DNA of 32,762 bases from the NCBI GenBank assembly GCA_035640155.1, contig DASQWR010000146.1, positions 1 through 32,762 of the forward strand, given 5' to 3'. The DNA is from JALYQB01 sp035640155 (GTDB taxonomy: Bacteria; Actinomycetota; Actinomycetes; Mycobacteriales; Pseudonocardiaceae). Positions 1 to 9,800 of the stretch are shown one piece after another. The translations under genes were made by a program, and so were the position numbers. The notes beneath the pieces were generated by a model. It did not search any database, was not told the DNA's origin, and was given only the letters and a program-made list of their open reading frames with translations. Within the stretch, counting starts at the first letter, position 1, and each line of letters starts with the position of its first letter.

Positions 1-10
1 GGAGGCCGTC

Positions 11-892
11 GTGACCGTCGTCGTCACCCGGAACCGGCGCGACCTGCTGGCGAAGTCGCTCGCGGTGGTCGCCGAGCAGACCCGGCCGCCCGACCACCTG
101 GTCGTGGTGGACAACGGCCCGGACGACCCGGCCGCCGAGATCGTCGCCGAGTGCCCGATCCCCTCCACCTACCTGTGTTCCCGGCGCAATCTCGGCGGCG
201 CCGGGGGTTTCGCGCTGGGCATGCTCCATGCGCTCGCGCTGGGCGCGGAGTGGGTGTGGCTCGCCGACGACGACGGGCGCCCCGCGGACGTCGGCGTGCT
301 CGAGACGCTGCTCTGCGAGGCGCGTACCCGCGACCTCGCGGTGGTCTCCCCGGTGGTGGTGAACATCAACGACCCGGAGCAGCTGGCGTTTCCACTGCGC
401 CGGGGGCTCACCTGGAAGCGGCGCCTGACAGAGCTGCGGGCCGGGAACGACCCGGACTTCCTGCCCGGCATCGCCTCGTTCTTCAACGGGGCGCTGTTCC
501 GCGCCTCGACGCTGGATGTGGTCGGGGTGCCGGACTACCGGCTGTTCTTCCGCGGCGACGAGGTGGAGATCCACCGCCGCGTGGTCCGCTCGGGACTGCC
601 GTTCGGCACGTCGCTGCGCGCCGCCTACGCGCACCCGGACGGGTCGGCGGAGTTCAAGCCGATGCTCGGCGGGCGCTTCCACGCGCAGGACCCCGCCGAC
701 GAGGTGAAGCGCTACTTCACCTACCGCAACCGGGGATATCTGCTCTCCCAGCCGGGGATGCGCCGGATCGGGATGCTCGAGGTGTTCCGGTTCGGACTGT
801 ACTTCCTGGTCACCAAGCGTGACCCGAAGGCGTTCCGGCAGTGGTTGCAGCTGGCGCGCCAGGGCCGCGCGGAGCGCTTCTTCCGCCCCTGA
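11..892 (+). CDS. glfT1: Galactofuranosyltransferase GlfT1 (GT2 family), possibly 5'-partial
   Basis: This enzyme starts galactan synthesis by moving galactofuranose from UDP-Galf onto the decaprenyl-PP-GlcNAc-rhamnose linker at the cytoplasmic membrane face. The GT-A fold shows in the first strand TVVVTRNRRDLL, the VVDNG loop, RRNLGGAGGFALGM, the metal-binding DDD triplet at residues 86-88 (WLADDDG) and the RGDEVEIHRR base region (D183-E184). From memory it follows mycobacterial Rv3782 almost end to end, and its 293 residues are close to that protein's 304. GTG at 11 has a GGAGG at positions 1-5. The reading frame is also open to the window edge, and relatives carry a few more residues before the first strand, so the true start may lie outside. 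emb1 follows 93 bp downstream on the same strand, as expected for a cell-wall locus. Confidence 0.92.
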   Translation: MTVVVTRNRRDLLAKSLAVVAEQTRPPDHLVVVDNGPDDPAAEIVAECPIPSTYLCSRRNLGGAGGFALGMLHALALGAEWVWLADDDGRPADVGVLETLLCEARTRDLAVVSPVVVNINDPEQLAFPLRRGLTWKRRLTELRAGNDPDFLPGIASFFNGALFRASTLDVVGVPDYRLFFRGDEVEIHRRVVRSGLPFGTSLRAAYAHPDGSAEFKPMLGGRFHAQDPADEVKRYFTYRNRGYLLSQPGMRRIGMLEVFRFGLYFLVTKRDPKAFRQWLQLARQGRAERFFRP

Positions 893-973
893 GGCTGGGC
901 CCGGGCAGAACCGGAGGGCGCACCTGTTGGCAACCCCGCGGGACGGGTCAACAGCGGGACGGGACGCCTGAGC

Positions 974-979
974 TAGCCT
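974..979 (+). promoter_or_regulatory. -10 element TAGCCT for leaderless emb1
   Basis: TAGCCT fits the actinobacterial TANNNT -10 element and ends 6 nt before the GTG at 986. Transcription would start on or beside the start codon. No Shine-Dalgarno sequence precedes this GTG. Confidence 0.55.
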
Positions 980-985
980 CGCCCG

Positions 986-3900
986 GTGCTGACCTCGGAG
1001 CGCGTGGACGCGCCGCGCCGTCCGGACCCGGGCGGCGCCGACCCACCCCGCCCGACACCCGACGCCCCGGCGCGCCGGCTCCGGCTCACCGCGACGGTGC
1101 TCGGGCTGCTCGGGGCACTGCTCGCGGTGGCCGTGCCGTTCCTGCCGGTCGTCCAGGAGACCGCGGAGATCAGCTGGCCGCAGGGTCGGGACACGGCAGC
1201 GGTGAACGCCCCACTCGCCGCGTTCCAGGCCCAGGAGATCACCGCCACCATCCCGTGCGCCGCGGCCGCCTCGCTCGACGCCCGCTCGCCGAACCCGGCA
1301 CCGCTGCTGTCCACCGTGCCCCCCACCGCCCCGGAGGGCAGCGCGGTGGGCATGGTCGTGCTGGTCGCCGACGGCAACGTCACCGTCAGCAGCCGCGGGC
1401 AGGTGCTCGGCGGCAGCCTGCTGCCGCCCGGCCCGTGTGACATCACGCTGCGTTCCACGGTGGAGCTCACCACGGCGAGTGTCGGCGCCCGCCGGTTCAT
1501 CGCGATGCAGGCCGACGTACGCCCCCAGATCACCGGTATTTACACCGACCTGGACGAGACCCTGGACCCGGTGGACGGGCTCGGGGTGCGGATCACCCCG
1601 GACACCCGTTCCCAGTCCACCCCGCACCCGGTCAAGATCGCGGGGATCCTGCTGGCGTGCGCAGCCGTGCTCGCCGCCCTGGTGCTGTTGCACCGGCTCG
1701 ACGTGCGGGTCGGGCGCCGGGCACCGCGCTGGCTCCCCCGGCGCTGGTGGCTGCCCACCGGACGGGACGGCGCGGTCATCACCGTGCTCGCGATCTGGGT
1801 CGTCATCGGGGGCCTCACCTCCGACGACGGCTACATCCTGACGATGATCCGGGCGCGAGTCGACACCGGGTACATCGGCAACTACTACCGCTGGTTCAAC
1901 GTGCCGGAGGCGCCCTTTGGGTGGCCCTACGAGCTGTACGCGGTGTGGGCGCAGCTGTCGACCTCACCACCCTGGCTGCGGCTGCCGTCCTTCGCGATGG
2001 GTGTCATCAGCTGGCTGCTGATCAGCCGTGAGGTGCTGCCCCGGCTGGGCCGTGAGGTGCGTCGCAGCCGCGCCGCAGCCTGGGCCGCCGCCTCGATGTT
2101 CCTCGCTTTCTGGTTTCCGTACAACAACGGGCTGCGGCTGGAACCGGTGGTCGCGGTCGGCTCGCTGCTCGCGTTGTGCGCGGTCGAGCGTGCGGTCGCG
2201 ACCCGGCGGGTCACCCCGATCGCGCTCGGGCTGCTCGTGGCGGCGTTCACCGTGGCCGCCACCCCGACCGGTTTCATCGCGGTGGCCCCGTTCCTGGTCG
2301 GCGCGCGGCCGCTGCTGCGGCTGCTGCGTCGGCACGCGGTGGCGTCCAGCTGGGCCGCGGTGCTGGCCCCGATCCTCGGTGCCAGCCTGCTGGTGCTCGT
2401 CATGATCTTCGCGGACCAGACGTGGGCGGGAGTGATGGAGGCCACCCGGCTGCGTACCGCAGTCGGGCCCAGCTTGTCGTGGTACGAGGAGCCGACCCGG
2501 TACCAGGCGCTGTTCACCCCGACTCCGGACGGGGCGCTGGCCCGGCGGTTCCCGGTGCTGGTGTTCCTGCTGTGCCTGGGCGCCTGTGGGGCGGTTGCGT
2601 TGCGCCGCGGGGGCATCCCCGGTGCCGGGCTGCACCCCAGCCGCCGCCTAATCGGCACCGCCGCGCTGTCCCTGGCCCTGATCGCGCTGACGCCGACCAA
2701 GTGGACCCACCACTTCGGTTCGTTCGCCTCGGTGGCGGCCGCGCTGGGCGCGCTGACCGCGCTGGCCACCAGCGCGAGCGTGCTGCGCTCGGCCCGCAAC
2801 CGCTGGTGGTTCCTCTCGGCGCTGCTCGTGGTCCTCGCCCTGGCTACCACCGGGCCCAACGCACCCTGGTACGTGTCGCAGTTCGGCGTGCCCTGGTTCG
2901 ACAAGCCACCGTCGTTCCACGGCTACCAGGCGAGCTCAGCGTTCACCGCGTTCGCCGTGATCTCCGCGGCAGTGGCGGTGGTGCTGAACCTGCGCTCCGA
3001 GCCGGGCACCCCACCGGCGCCGCTGCCCGCTGCCCGCCGCCGCAAGGCGCTGGCACTCGCGTCGACACCGTTGGCGCTGGTCTGTGGCTTGCTGGTGTTC
3101 GCCGAGGTCGGCGCGATGGCCAAGGCGATCCACAAGCAGCGGGACAGCTACAGCCTCGGCGCCGCGAACTTCGAGCACATCCTCGGCTCGAGCTGCAACC
3201 TGTCCGACGCCGTGGAAGTGGAGCAGGACCGCAGCGCCGGCGCGCTCGCGCCGGTGCCGTCCATCGAGGCGGACGACATCCCGTTGCGGACCGGCTTCGT
3301 CCGAGACAGCCTGCCCCCATCCCAGGCCCCATCCCAGGTCCCTACGCAGGGTCGCAGCCCGGGCGGTGCCGACGGGAGCACCGATGAGCGCGACGATGCC
3401 GAGACGCTGAGCGGTGACGACCAGGAGCCCATCGGGGGTGACCGGATCGATTCGGGCGGGGCGGACCGGGGGAACCAGATCGAGCGGCCGCCCACCGGTC
3501 TCGGTGGTGACCAGATCCCGGTGTGGAGCAGCTACGAGACCGGCGGCACCGGCACCGGTGACATCCGGACCGCCTGGTACGAGCTGCCGGCGCCGGCCCG
3601 GCAGGGCAACGCGCCGGTGGTGGTGTCGGTCGCGGGTGTTCTCGGGCCTGGCACCCCAATCACCGCGCAGCTCGGCGGCCGCACCCCCGACGGGGTCACG
3701 CTCGTCGCGACGGTACCCGTCGAGGGGGAGGCCACCGACGCCGCACCCGGCTGGCGTGACTACCGGCTCGACCTGGGCGGTTTCGAGGCCGACTCGGTTC
3801 GACTGGTCGCCAGCGACGTCGACGTCACTCCGGAGGGATGGTTGGCGTTCTCCGCGCCGCGGGTGCCGCAGCTGGAGCAGATGACCGACGTCGTCGGGCG

Positions 3901-4288
3901 CGACACCCCGCTGTTCATGGACTGGCCGGTCGGTTTCGTGCACCCGTGCCTGCGCCCGTACTCGGTGGTCAATGGGATCGTCGAGATGCCGGAGTACCGG
4001 CTGATGCCCGACGAGGAGCTGCTCGTCGGCAGCAAGAACTGGTCCACGGGCGAGGGCGGCGGTCCGCTCGGGTGGCTTGAGATCGTCGCGACCGAGCGGG
4101 AGCTGCCGACCTACCTGCGCGGTGCGTGGACCACCGACTGGGGTCAGCTCGACGTGGTCGAGCCACGGTCCTCCGACACACAGCCGCTGGAGGTGACCAC
4201 GTCTACGGAGGTGCGCAGCGGGCTCTGGTCGCCGGGGCAGATGCGGGGCGCCGAGGGAAGTGTCGAGCTCTCGCCGCTCACCCGTTGA
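986..4288 (+). CDS. Emb-family arabinosyltransferase (emb1)
   Basis: This integral membrane GT-C enzyme transfers arabinofuranose from decaprenyl-phospho-arabinose into cell-wall arabinan on the outer membrane face. It has 1,100 aa, against about 1,095 for mycobacterial EmbA/B/C. A first membrane helix lies near residues 31-55, followed by an extracytoplasmic beta-domain with VEISWP-type wording (AEISWPQGRDT), the catalytic loop with acidic pair D280-D281 in SDDGYILTM, a long polytopic core and a C-terminal carbohydrate-binding domain. M287 aligns with EmbB M306, the ethambutol-resistance position. Residues about 771-848 are a Pro/Gln- then Asp/Gly-rich linker that emb2 lacks. GTG at 986 is chosen because TAGCCT sits 6 nt upstream. 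The sequence does not decide between EmbA, EmbB and EmbC. Confidence 0.93.
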   Translation: MLTSERVDAPRRPDPGGADPPRPTPDAPARRLRLTATVLGLLGALLAVAVPFLPVVQETAEISWPQGRDTAAVNAPLAAFQAQEITATIPCAAAASLDARSPNPAPLLSTVPPTAPEGSAVGMVVLVADGNVTVSSRGQVLGGSLLPPGPCDITLRSTVELTTASVGARRFIAMQADVRPQITGIYTDLDETLDPVDGLGVRITPDTRSQSTPHPVKIAGILLACAAVLAALVLLHRLDVRVGRRAPRWLPRRWWLPTGRDGAVITVLAIWVVIGGLTSDDGYILTMIRARVDTGYIGNYYRWFNVPEAPFGWPYELYAVWAQLSTSPPWLRLPSFAMGVISWLLISREVLPRLGREVRRSRAAAWAAASMFLAFWFPYNNGLRLEPVVAVGSLLALCAVERAVATRRVTPIALGLLVAAFTVAATPTGFIAVAPFLVGARPLLRLLRRHAVASSWAAVLAPILGASLLVLVMIFADQTWAGVMEATRLRTAVGPSLSWYEEPTRYQALFTPTPDGALARRFPVLVFLLCLGACGAVALRRGGIPGAGLHPSRRLIGTAALSLALIALTPTKWTHHFGSFASVAAALGALTALATSASVLRSARNRWWFLSALLVVLALATTGPNAPWYVSQFGVPWFDKPPSFHGYQASSAFTAFAVISAAVAVVLNLRSEPGTPPAPLPAARRRKALALASTPLALVCGLLVFAEVGAMAKAIHKQRDSYSLGAANFEHILGSSCNLSDAVEVEQDRSAGALAPVPSIEADDIPLRTGFVRDSLPPSQAPSQVPTQGRSPGGADGSTDERDDAETLSGDDQEPIGGDRIDSGGADRGNQIERPPTGLGGDQIPVWSSYETGGTGTGDIRTAWYELPAPARQGNAPVVVSVAGVLGPGTPITAQLGGRTPDGVTLVATVPVEGEATDAAPGWRDYRLDLGGFEADSVRLVASDVDVTPEGWLAFSAPRVPQLEQMTDVVGRDTPLFMDWPVGFVHPCLRPYSVVNGIVEMPEYRLMPDEELLVGSKNWSTGEGGGPLGWLEIVATERELPTYLRGAWTTDWGQLDVVEPRSSDTQPLEVTTSTEVRSGLWSPGQMRGAEGSVELSPLTR

Positions 4289-4316
4289 GCGTGGACCCGG
4301 GCCAGGAGGCGAAAGG

Positions 4317-4356
4317 GCCCCTCGCGGAAACGAGGGGGAGGTGTTCCGCGAGGGGC
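4317..4356. terminator. Bidirectional hairpin between emb1 and gtrA
   Basis: A perfect 13-bp inverted repeat (4317-4329 with 4344-4356, GCCCCTCGCGGAA type) encloses a 14-nt loop. It lies between the convergent ends of emb1 (4288) and gtrA (4463). There is no T-tract, as is common in high-GC actinobacteria. It probably ends transcription from both sides. Confidence 0.7.
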
Positions 4357-4462
4357 AGCGGGTCCGGCTGGGGGTCCCGAACCCGCGCTTCTCATGGTGC
4401 CACTTCGCGTACTGCCGCGCACGAGTGACCTCGACGTGACGGAGGTTCCGGGCGCCGAACGG

Positions 4463-4888
4463 TCAGCAGCGGAAGATCACCGTGCGCTGCACCACGAAGT
4501 TGATCACAGTTGCGGTGCCCTGCGCGACGACGAACGCGACGGTGATCTTCCATCCGAGGTCGGGCAGCAGGCCCAGCATGACCGCGTTCATCCCGACCTG
4601 GACGGCGAAGGTGATGCCGTAGAGCAGCAGCACCGAGGCGAGCTGGCCGCGCCCACCGGACGCTTGGAACGTCCACCGGCGATTGATCAGGTATGCGGTG
4701 AGGGTGCCGAGCACGAACGACAGAGACTTGGCCACGTGCACGTTCAGGCCCACCGCGAGCAGCGCCTGATAGGACCCGTAGTCGACGAGCGCCGCCAGCC
4801 CACCGGTCATCGCGAAGCGGATGAGCTGGGTGAGCAGGCCCAGCTTGGCCGGGGCCTGCGGGGCCACCACAGGTGCTGCTCCGGTCAC
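4463..4888 (-). CDS. GtrA-family membrane protein (Rv3789-like)
   Basis: This 141-aa protein has four hydrophobic segments and the GtrA pattern: IRFAMTGGLAALVDYGSY in the first helix, then LSFVLGTLTAYLINRRWTF, and a closing NFVVQRTVIF. GtrA proteins are small membrane partners of glycosyltransferases that use polyprenyl-linked sugars. The mycobacterial member Rv3789, in the arabinogalactan locus, has been proposed as a decaprenyl-phospho-arabinose flippase or as a recruiter of AftA. The position beside emb1 supports a role in arabinan building here. The start is GTG at 4888, with an AGGAGA ribosome site about 6 nt upstream. The gene is convergent with emb1 across the hairpin at 4317-4356. The exact biochemical role is inferred. 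Confidence 0.88.
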   Translation of the reverse strand: MTGAAPVVAPQAPAKLGLLTQLIRFAMTGGLAALVDYGSYQALLAVGLNVHVAKSLSFVLGTLTAYLINRRWTFQASGGRGQLASVLLLYGITFAVQVGMNAVMLGLLPDLGWKITVAFVVAQGTATVINFVVQRTVIFRC

Positions 4889-4949
4889 GGGTGTCTCCTC
4901 TTGCCGTGGATGCCGGTCGAGGGTAGTCAGCGCCTCGGGCCCCGACGAC

Positions 4950-4955
4950 TACCCT
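4950..4955 (+). promoter_or_regulatory. -10 element TACCCT before a decayed gene
   Basis: TACCCT ends 6 nt before the GTG at 4962, the same geometry as at emb1, emb2 and dnaX. It suggests the gene now decayed at 4962-5426 once had a functional leaderless start here. Confidence 0.45.
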
Positions 4956-4961
4956 TCCACC

Positions 4962-5426
4962 GTGCCGCCGTCCGGCCTCGTCGCCGGCGCACCGCTGGTG
5001 CTGTCGCTGCCGTGGCTGGCGCGGCTGCTGCGCGAGCAGGGCAGGCTCGAGCGGGTCACCGCAGTATTGCTGGCCGGAGCAGCCGCAACGGTGCTGGTCC
5101 CGGTCGGGTTCGCCGACGCCAGCCTGGGCGAGGTGCTCGACGCCACCGCCACCCACACCTGGTACTACCTGTCGCCGGGCGGGCACCGGTGACCCGACCC
5201 GGCGGCTGCTGGTGCAGGCCGGGTCCCCCGCGACCACGGTGCGCAGCGCGTCGCGGATCCTTCCGGCCGGCCCGCCGACTCGCCCGTGGGGCCAGGTCGA
5301 GCACCTCGTCTACGACCCCCGATCGGTCTGGTCGACCTCCGGGTCCAGCGGGCAGCCGAGGCGGGCTGGCACCGCGACACCCGGGTCACCGGCGAGGCGT
5401 ACTCCGGGCGCCGGGACTCGGGCTAA
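4962..5426 (+). pseudogene. Remnant of an unidentified membrane-associated gene
   Basis: From GTG 4962 a 76-codon frame encodes hydrophobic stretches (GAPLVLSLPWLARLL, VTAVLLAGAAATVLVPVGF) and stops at 5192. A second frame from about 5182 reads coding-like sequence (DPTRRLLVQAGSPATTVRSASR, through VEHLVYDPR). A 34-codon tail at 5322-5426 reads IGLVDLRV...GW...GEAYSGR and stops with TAA. These pieces look like one gene broken by frame changes and probably by deletion. The tail matches, residue for residue in length, another tail at 10138-10242 beside emb2. Its TAA (5424-5426) overlaps the stop codon of the opposing aftC-like gene (5423-5425). I do not recognise the family; the setting suggests a cell-wall role. 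Confidence 0.5.
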
Positions 5427-6697
5427 CCGGCGGCCGGGGCGGCCCCGAAGGTGCGCAGCCGGGTACCCGTCGCCCCGCGACACCAGCGCTGGACCCAGAC
5501 GGCGAGCACGATGAGCAGCAACGCCCAACCGGCGGTCGGACGCAGCTGCATGTAGTAGTCGGCGATCACGGGGGACCACTGCGGCGCCGCCCAGATGTCC
5601 AGGGTCGCGAACAGGTAGACCGCCAACCATGCGGGCCAGGAGTGCATGGGGGAGCTGGGACGGCACACCGTGAGGATCAGCGGCAGCAGCAGCACCGACC
5701 AGTACATCTCGCTGAGGGAGGCGACGAGAAACGTCCCGAGCATCAGGGCACCGACCTGGACGGCGAGACGCGTCGGTTCGTCCTGCACCCGGCGGGAGTA
5801 CACCAGCACCAGAACGACGAGGACCACGACTGCCGAGCGTGCCACCAGCACCAGTCCCGGGGGCAGCTCGAGAAGCACCGCGGCCGCCGCGAGCGAGCTG
5901 TTCGCGCGGTCCCGGACCGACATCAGCTCCCCGACCGTGTTGCTCAGGAACTGACCGCGGTCGGTGACGAGCAGGAAACCCACGGCGTTCAGGGCGACGG
6001 CGATGCCCGCCGCCATCGCGGCCGTGGCCCAGCGCCGGGCCAGTAGCGGGACCAACAGCAGCGGACCCACCACCGGCTTCAGCGCTATCGCGAGGCCCAG
6101 CATGAGCCCGGCCGCCGCATGGCGGCGCCGCAGGAACAGCAGCAGGAACAACGCCTCGAGGGCGGCCAGCCAGGTGTTGACGTTGCCCAGGAGGAGCGTC
6201 ACCGAGACGGCCTCGCTGACCCCGAGCCCGAACAGGACCCCGGCACCGAGCGGGGAACGCCAGGACCGGCCCATCATGTGCAGCACGGCCGCCGCCGCGA
6301 CCGGCGCGCACAGTGCCGCCAGCAGCACGTAGATCAGGTGACTCGTCTCCGGCACCGCCACGGCCATCGGCGAGCTCAGGAGCAGCCCACCGGGAAAGAA
6401 CAGGTAGTCCACGTCGTCGTAGACGGGCCTGCCCTGCAGGAAGTCGCTCGCACCGCCGTAGATGATCTGAAAGTCGACTCCGCCAACGTTGGCCAGTGCC
6501 ACCGACACGGTGTGCAGGTAGGTCAGGATGGCCAACGGCCACAGCGCGGACGAGAGTACCCGCTGCGGGGTGGTGATGCGATCCGCCTCGCGGGGGCGGC
6601 TCGGCACTTCCCCCGGCGATGGGGCTGCGGTCCCGTCAGGTGCCGGCGAGCCGTCGTCCTTGGTCGGCACGACTGCGGCGGAACCTTCGGCGACCAT
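5423..6697 (-). CDS. aftC: AftC-like arabinofuranosyltransferase (GT87)
   Basis: This is a probable alpha-1,3-arabinofuranosyltransferase that places branches in arabinan using decaprenyl-phospho-arabinose outside the membrane. The 424-aa polytopic protein compares with 433 aa for mycobacterial AftC (Rv2673). Shared wording includes LSSALWPLAILTYLH near the first helix, the acidic loop VDFQIIYGGASDFLQGRPVY, FFPGGLLLSSP, the NVNTWLAALEALFLL helix and LALKPVVGPLLLVPLLARRW-like residues. The start is set at ATG 6697, where GGGAGG lies 7 nt upstream. The frame stays open a further 187 codons, but that stretch is Pro/Arg-rich, overlaps emb2 and has no family match. It is divergent from emb2, with 184 bp between starts. 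Confidence 0.82.
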   Translation of the reverse strand: MVAEGSAAVVPTKDDGSPAPDGTAAPSPGEVPSRPREADRITTPQRVLSSALWPLAILTYLHTVSVALANVGGVDFQIIYGGASDFLQGRPVYDDVDYLFFPGGLLLSSPMAVAVPETSHLIYVLLAALCAPVAAAAVLHMMGRSWRSPLGAGVLFGLGVSEAVSVTLLLGNVNTWLAALEALFLLLFLRRRHAAAGLMLGLAIALKPVVGPLLLVPLLARRWATAAMAAGIAVALNAVGFLLVTDRGQFLSNTVGELMSVRDRANSSLAAAAVLLELPPGLVLVARSAVVVLVVLVLVYSRRVQDEPTRLAVQVGALMLGTFLVASLSEMYWSVLLLPLILTVCRPSSPMHSWPAWLAVYLFATLDIWAAPQWSPVIADYYMQLRPTAGWALLLIVLAVWVQRWCRGATGTRLRTFGAAPAAG

Positions 6698-6869
6698 CGG
6701 AGAACCTCCCTCGTGGTGGCCGGCTCCCGGCGGGCTCGGGGTAGGCCCACCGACGCTGCCAGCGCGAGCCGGTCGGGACCACTCTGCCAAGCCGGTCGCG
6801 TTCCCGGTCCGGCGGGTGGCGGGAGGCAGGGACCTCACCGGGCGCGGCGAGGGTGGGTCAGGTGACCCG

Positions 6870-6875
6870 TACCCT
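6870..6875 (+). promoter_or_regulatory. -10 element TACCCT for leaderless emb2
   Basis: TACCCT ends 6 nt before GTG 6882, matching the emb1 arrangement. It sits in the 184-bp divergent region shared with the aftC-like gene. Confidence 0.55.
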
Positions 6876-6881
6876 GCGTCC

Positions 6882-9800
6882 GTGCTGTCACCGTTGCGCT
6901 TGGCACCCGTGTTCGAACCGCACACGGCGCCACCCGCAGCGCAGGTCTCCCGTCGCGCGCGGCGCGCTGTGCTGATATTCGGAGTGATCGCGCTGCTCAG
7001 CGCGCTCGCGTTCCCCCTCGCCCCGGTCAACCGGCCCGAGGTGGAGATCAGCTGGCCGTCCGCGGGCGGTGGCGGACCGGCGACGGCCATCCCGCTGATG
7101 CCGTACCAGCCGATCAGTCTCACGGCCTCCCTTCCCTGCGCGGTCGCTCGCGGCGCCGCCCAGTCCCCGGGCGAGACGGTACTTTTGTCCACCGTCCCAC
7201 TGGACCCGGACCCGCAAGCGCCGGCGTTGCCGGGCCTACGGATCAGCGTGACGGGCACGACCCTGCTGGTGACCAGCTACGACCGGCTCATCGCCGAGGA
7301 CTCGGTCCCGGCCGCCGGCCAGTGCGACTGGACGCTCAGTTCGGACCCGACCCGAACGGTCCTGACCCGGGACGGCAGGCAGATCGCTGCGGTGGACGGC
7401 GACGTCCGTCCCGGTGTCGCGGGGATCTTCACCGAAGTTGCCGACCGGACCGGGATGCGGGTCCGCATGCTCGCCGACACCCGTTTCCACACCTCGATCA
7501 CGCCGGTGAAGCTCGCGCTGGCCCTGCTGTGTCTGGGGTCGCTGCTGGGTGCCCTGGCCGCGATGCGAACGGTGGACCGCACTGCTTCGGGCCGCCGAAG
7601 GCTCCGGCTCGGGCCCCCTCGGTGGTGGCGACCACGGTGGGTCGACGTCACGCTCGCCGCGGTGCTGGGACTGTGGGCGGTGATCGGCCCGATCAGCGTC
7701 GATGACGGCTACATCACGGGCATCGTCCGAAGCCGGAGCTCGAACGGTTTCTCGGGCAACTTCTATCGCTGGCTCAATGCTCCGGAAGCGCCGTTCAGTT
7801 ACTTCTACGAGCTCTACGCGCTGTGGTCTAGCGTGAGCTTCTCGCCGCTGTGGATGCGCATCCCCTCGGTGCTGCTCGGGTTGCTGACCTGGTTGCTGCT
7901 CTCCAGGCTGCTGCCCAGGCTCGGCACCTTCGCCGCCGCGCGATCGGTTCCCTGGATCGCTGCCACCATGTTCGTCGGGTGGTGGCTGCCCTTCAATCTG
8001 GGCATGCGCCCCGAGCCGTGGGTCGCCGCCGGACTCATCGGGGTGTGGTGCGCCGTCGAGCGCGGTATCGCCACCCGCCGGCTGCTGCCCCTGCTCGTCG
8101 GGCTCGTCCTGCTCGGGGTCACCGTGGCGGTCACCCCCACCGGCAGCATCGCCGCATCGCCTTTCCTGGCCGCGCTGTTTCCCGTCCTGCGACTCGTCCG
8201 GGCCCGAACGGACGTGCATCGCGCACCCCTCGCGGTGTTGCTGCTCGCGGCACCGGCGAGTGCGCTCCTGCTGATGTTCGCCGATCAGACCTACGCCTCG
8301 GTCTTCGAGTCCATCAGGGTGCGCAGGCTCATCGGCGGCGGCCTGCCCTGGTATCAGGAGTACGTCCGCTACGCCGAGCTGCTCGACCCCACCAGCGGGC
8401 AGGGCGCCCTGCAGGCCCGGGTCCCGGTGCTGCTTGGCTTGGCTGGCATCGTCGGGCTCGCATGGGTGTTGCGGCGTCGCAATGCCGCGGGCATCGCGAC
8501 TGGACCGGCGAGTCGCCTCGTGTGGACCACCGGGCTGGCCTTGGTGATGATGACGTTCACACCGACGAAGTGGACGATGCATTTCGGGGCGCTGACGGGT
8601 GTCGGAGCAGCACTACTGGTCCTCGCGGTGCGTGCCTGGTCCGCTGCCGGTATTCGCTCGTTCGCGGGCAGTGACGGCCGCGCTCTCCGCCGCAGCGCAG
8701 CCGGGATAGCCGTGCTCACCGTCGTGAGCTCCCTGGCCCTGGCCGGGCTGCACCAGTACCCCTACGTCTCCGACTACGGGATCACGTGGAGCACCGTCGC
8801 TCCGGTGTTGTTCGGCTACCCCATGTCGCGTGTCGCGCTGGCAGCCGGGTTCCTCGTGGCGGGGTGCTTGGTGGTGTGGTCTGCATGGCGCCGCGCTGGC
8901 GGCCAGCGTCAACCGCAGCTGCCCGGATGGATACCCACCCCGGCTGTCCTGGCGTTGGTGTTGGTGCTCGCCACCGTCGGGTTGCAGCTCGGATCGTTCA
9001 CCCGCAGCAGCGTGGAGCGCCGAGATACCTACACCGTTGCGGGGCAGAACGTGGACGCCCTCACCGGCGACAGCTGCGGGCTGGCCGACGACCTCCGCGT
9101 CGAGCCGGACCCGAAGGTTGGCTTGCTGGCTCCTGCCGACGCTGCGACCGCACCCTCGGGTGCGGAAGGCTTCGTTCGACTGGCTGGAGCGGCTACCGCC
9201 TCGCCCGAGGCCGGAGTCCCCCTGGAGCTGGCCGGAACCCGGCTGCCCGGCTGGGCCTCCACCGGCTCCGAGGCCCGGTACCAGCCGATCAGTCTGACCA
9301 GTGCGTGGTTCAGGCTGACCGCCGCCCAGCGGTCCGGAGAGCTGCCGCTGGTCACGACGCTCAGCGGTGACCTCGGACCGCGCGACGGGGTCGCCGTCGA
9401 GTTCGCCACCACGAACGGCACCGACGTCACGGCCGTCGCCCTGGCCGACTCGCCGGGGGCGCCCGGGCCGAGGGACATCCGGATCGATCCGGCGGCGGTG
9501 GCCCCCGGCAGCGAGGTCGTGCGACTGGTCATCACCGACGGTGGTGGACCGCAAGAGATGCCGCTGTCCGTCTCCGAGCCCCGAGCCCCGCAGCTCATAC
9601 CCATGAACAAGCTGCTCCCGCCGGGCACCACGGCAGTCGTGGACTGGCCGGTGGCCTTCCTGTTTCCGTGCGTCACCCTCGCCGCGCTGCCCCCCGGAAC
9701 CGCAGAACTTCCGCCGTGGCGTGTCACACCGCCGAGCTATGACGAGGACTCGGGCGGCATAATCTACGCCCCACAGACCGGCGGTCCCTTCGTGACGGCC

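Noticed and set aside
6528..6881. 118-codon N-terminal extension of emb2
   Set aside because: It overlaps the start of the aftC-like gene on the other strand, is Pro/Gly-rich and unlike Emb N-termini. GTG 6882 has a promoter at the right distance.
6698..7258. 187-codon N-terminal extension of the aftC-like protein
   Set aside because: It runs through the emb2 coding region and shows no family similarity. ATG 6697 has a strong ribosome site.
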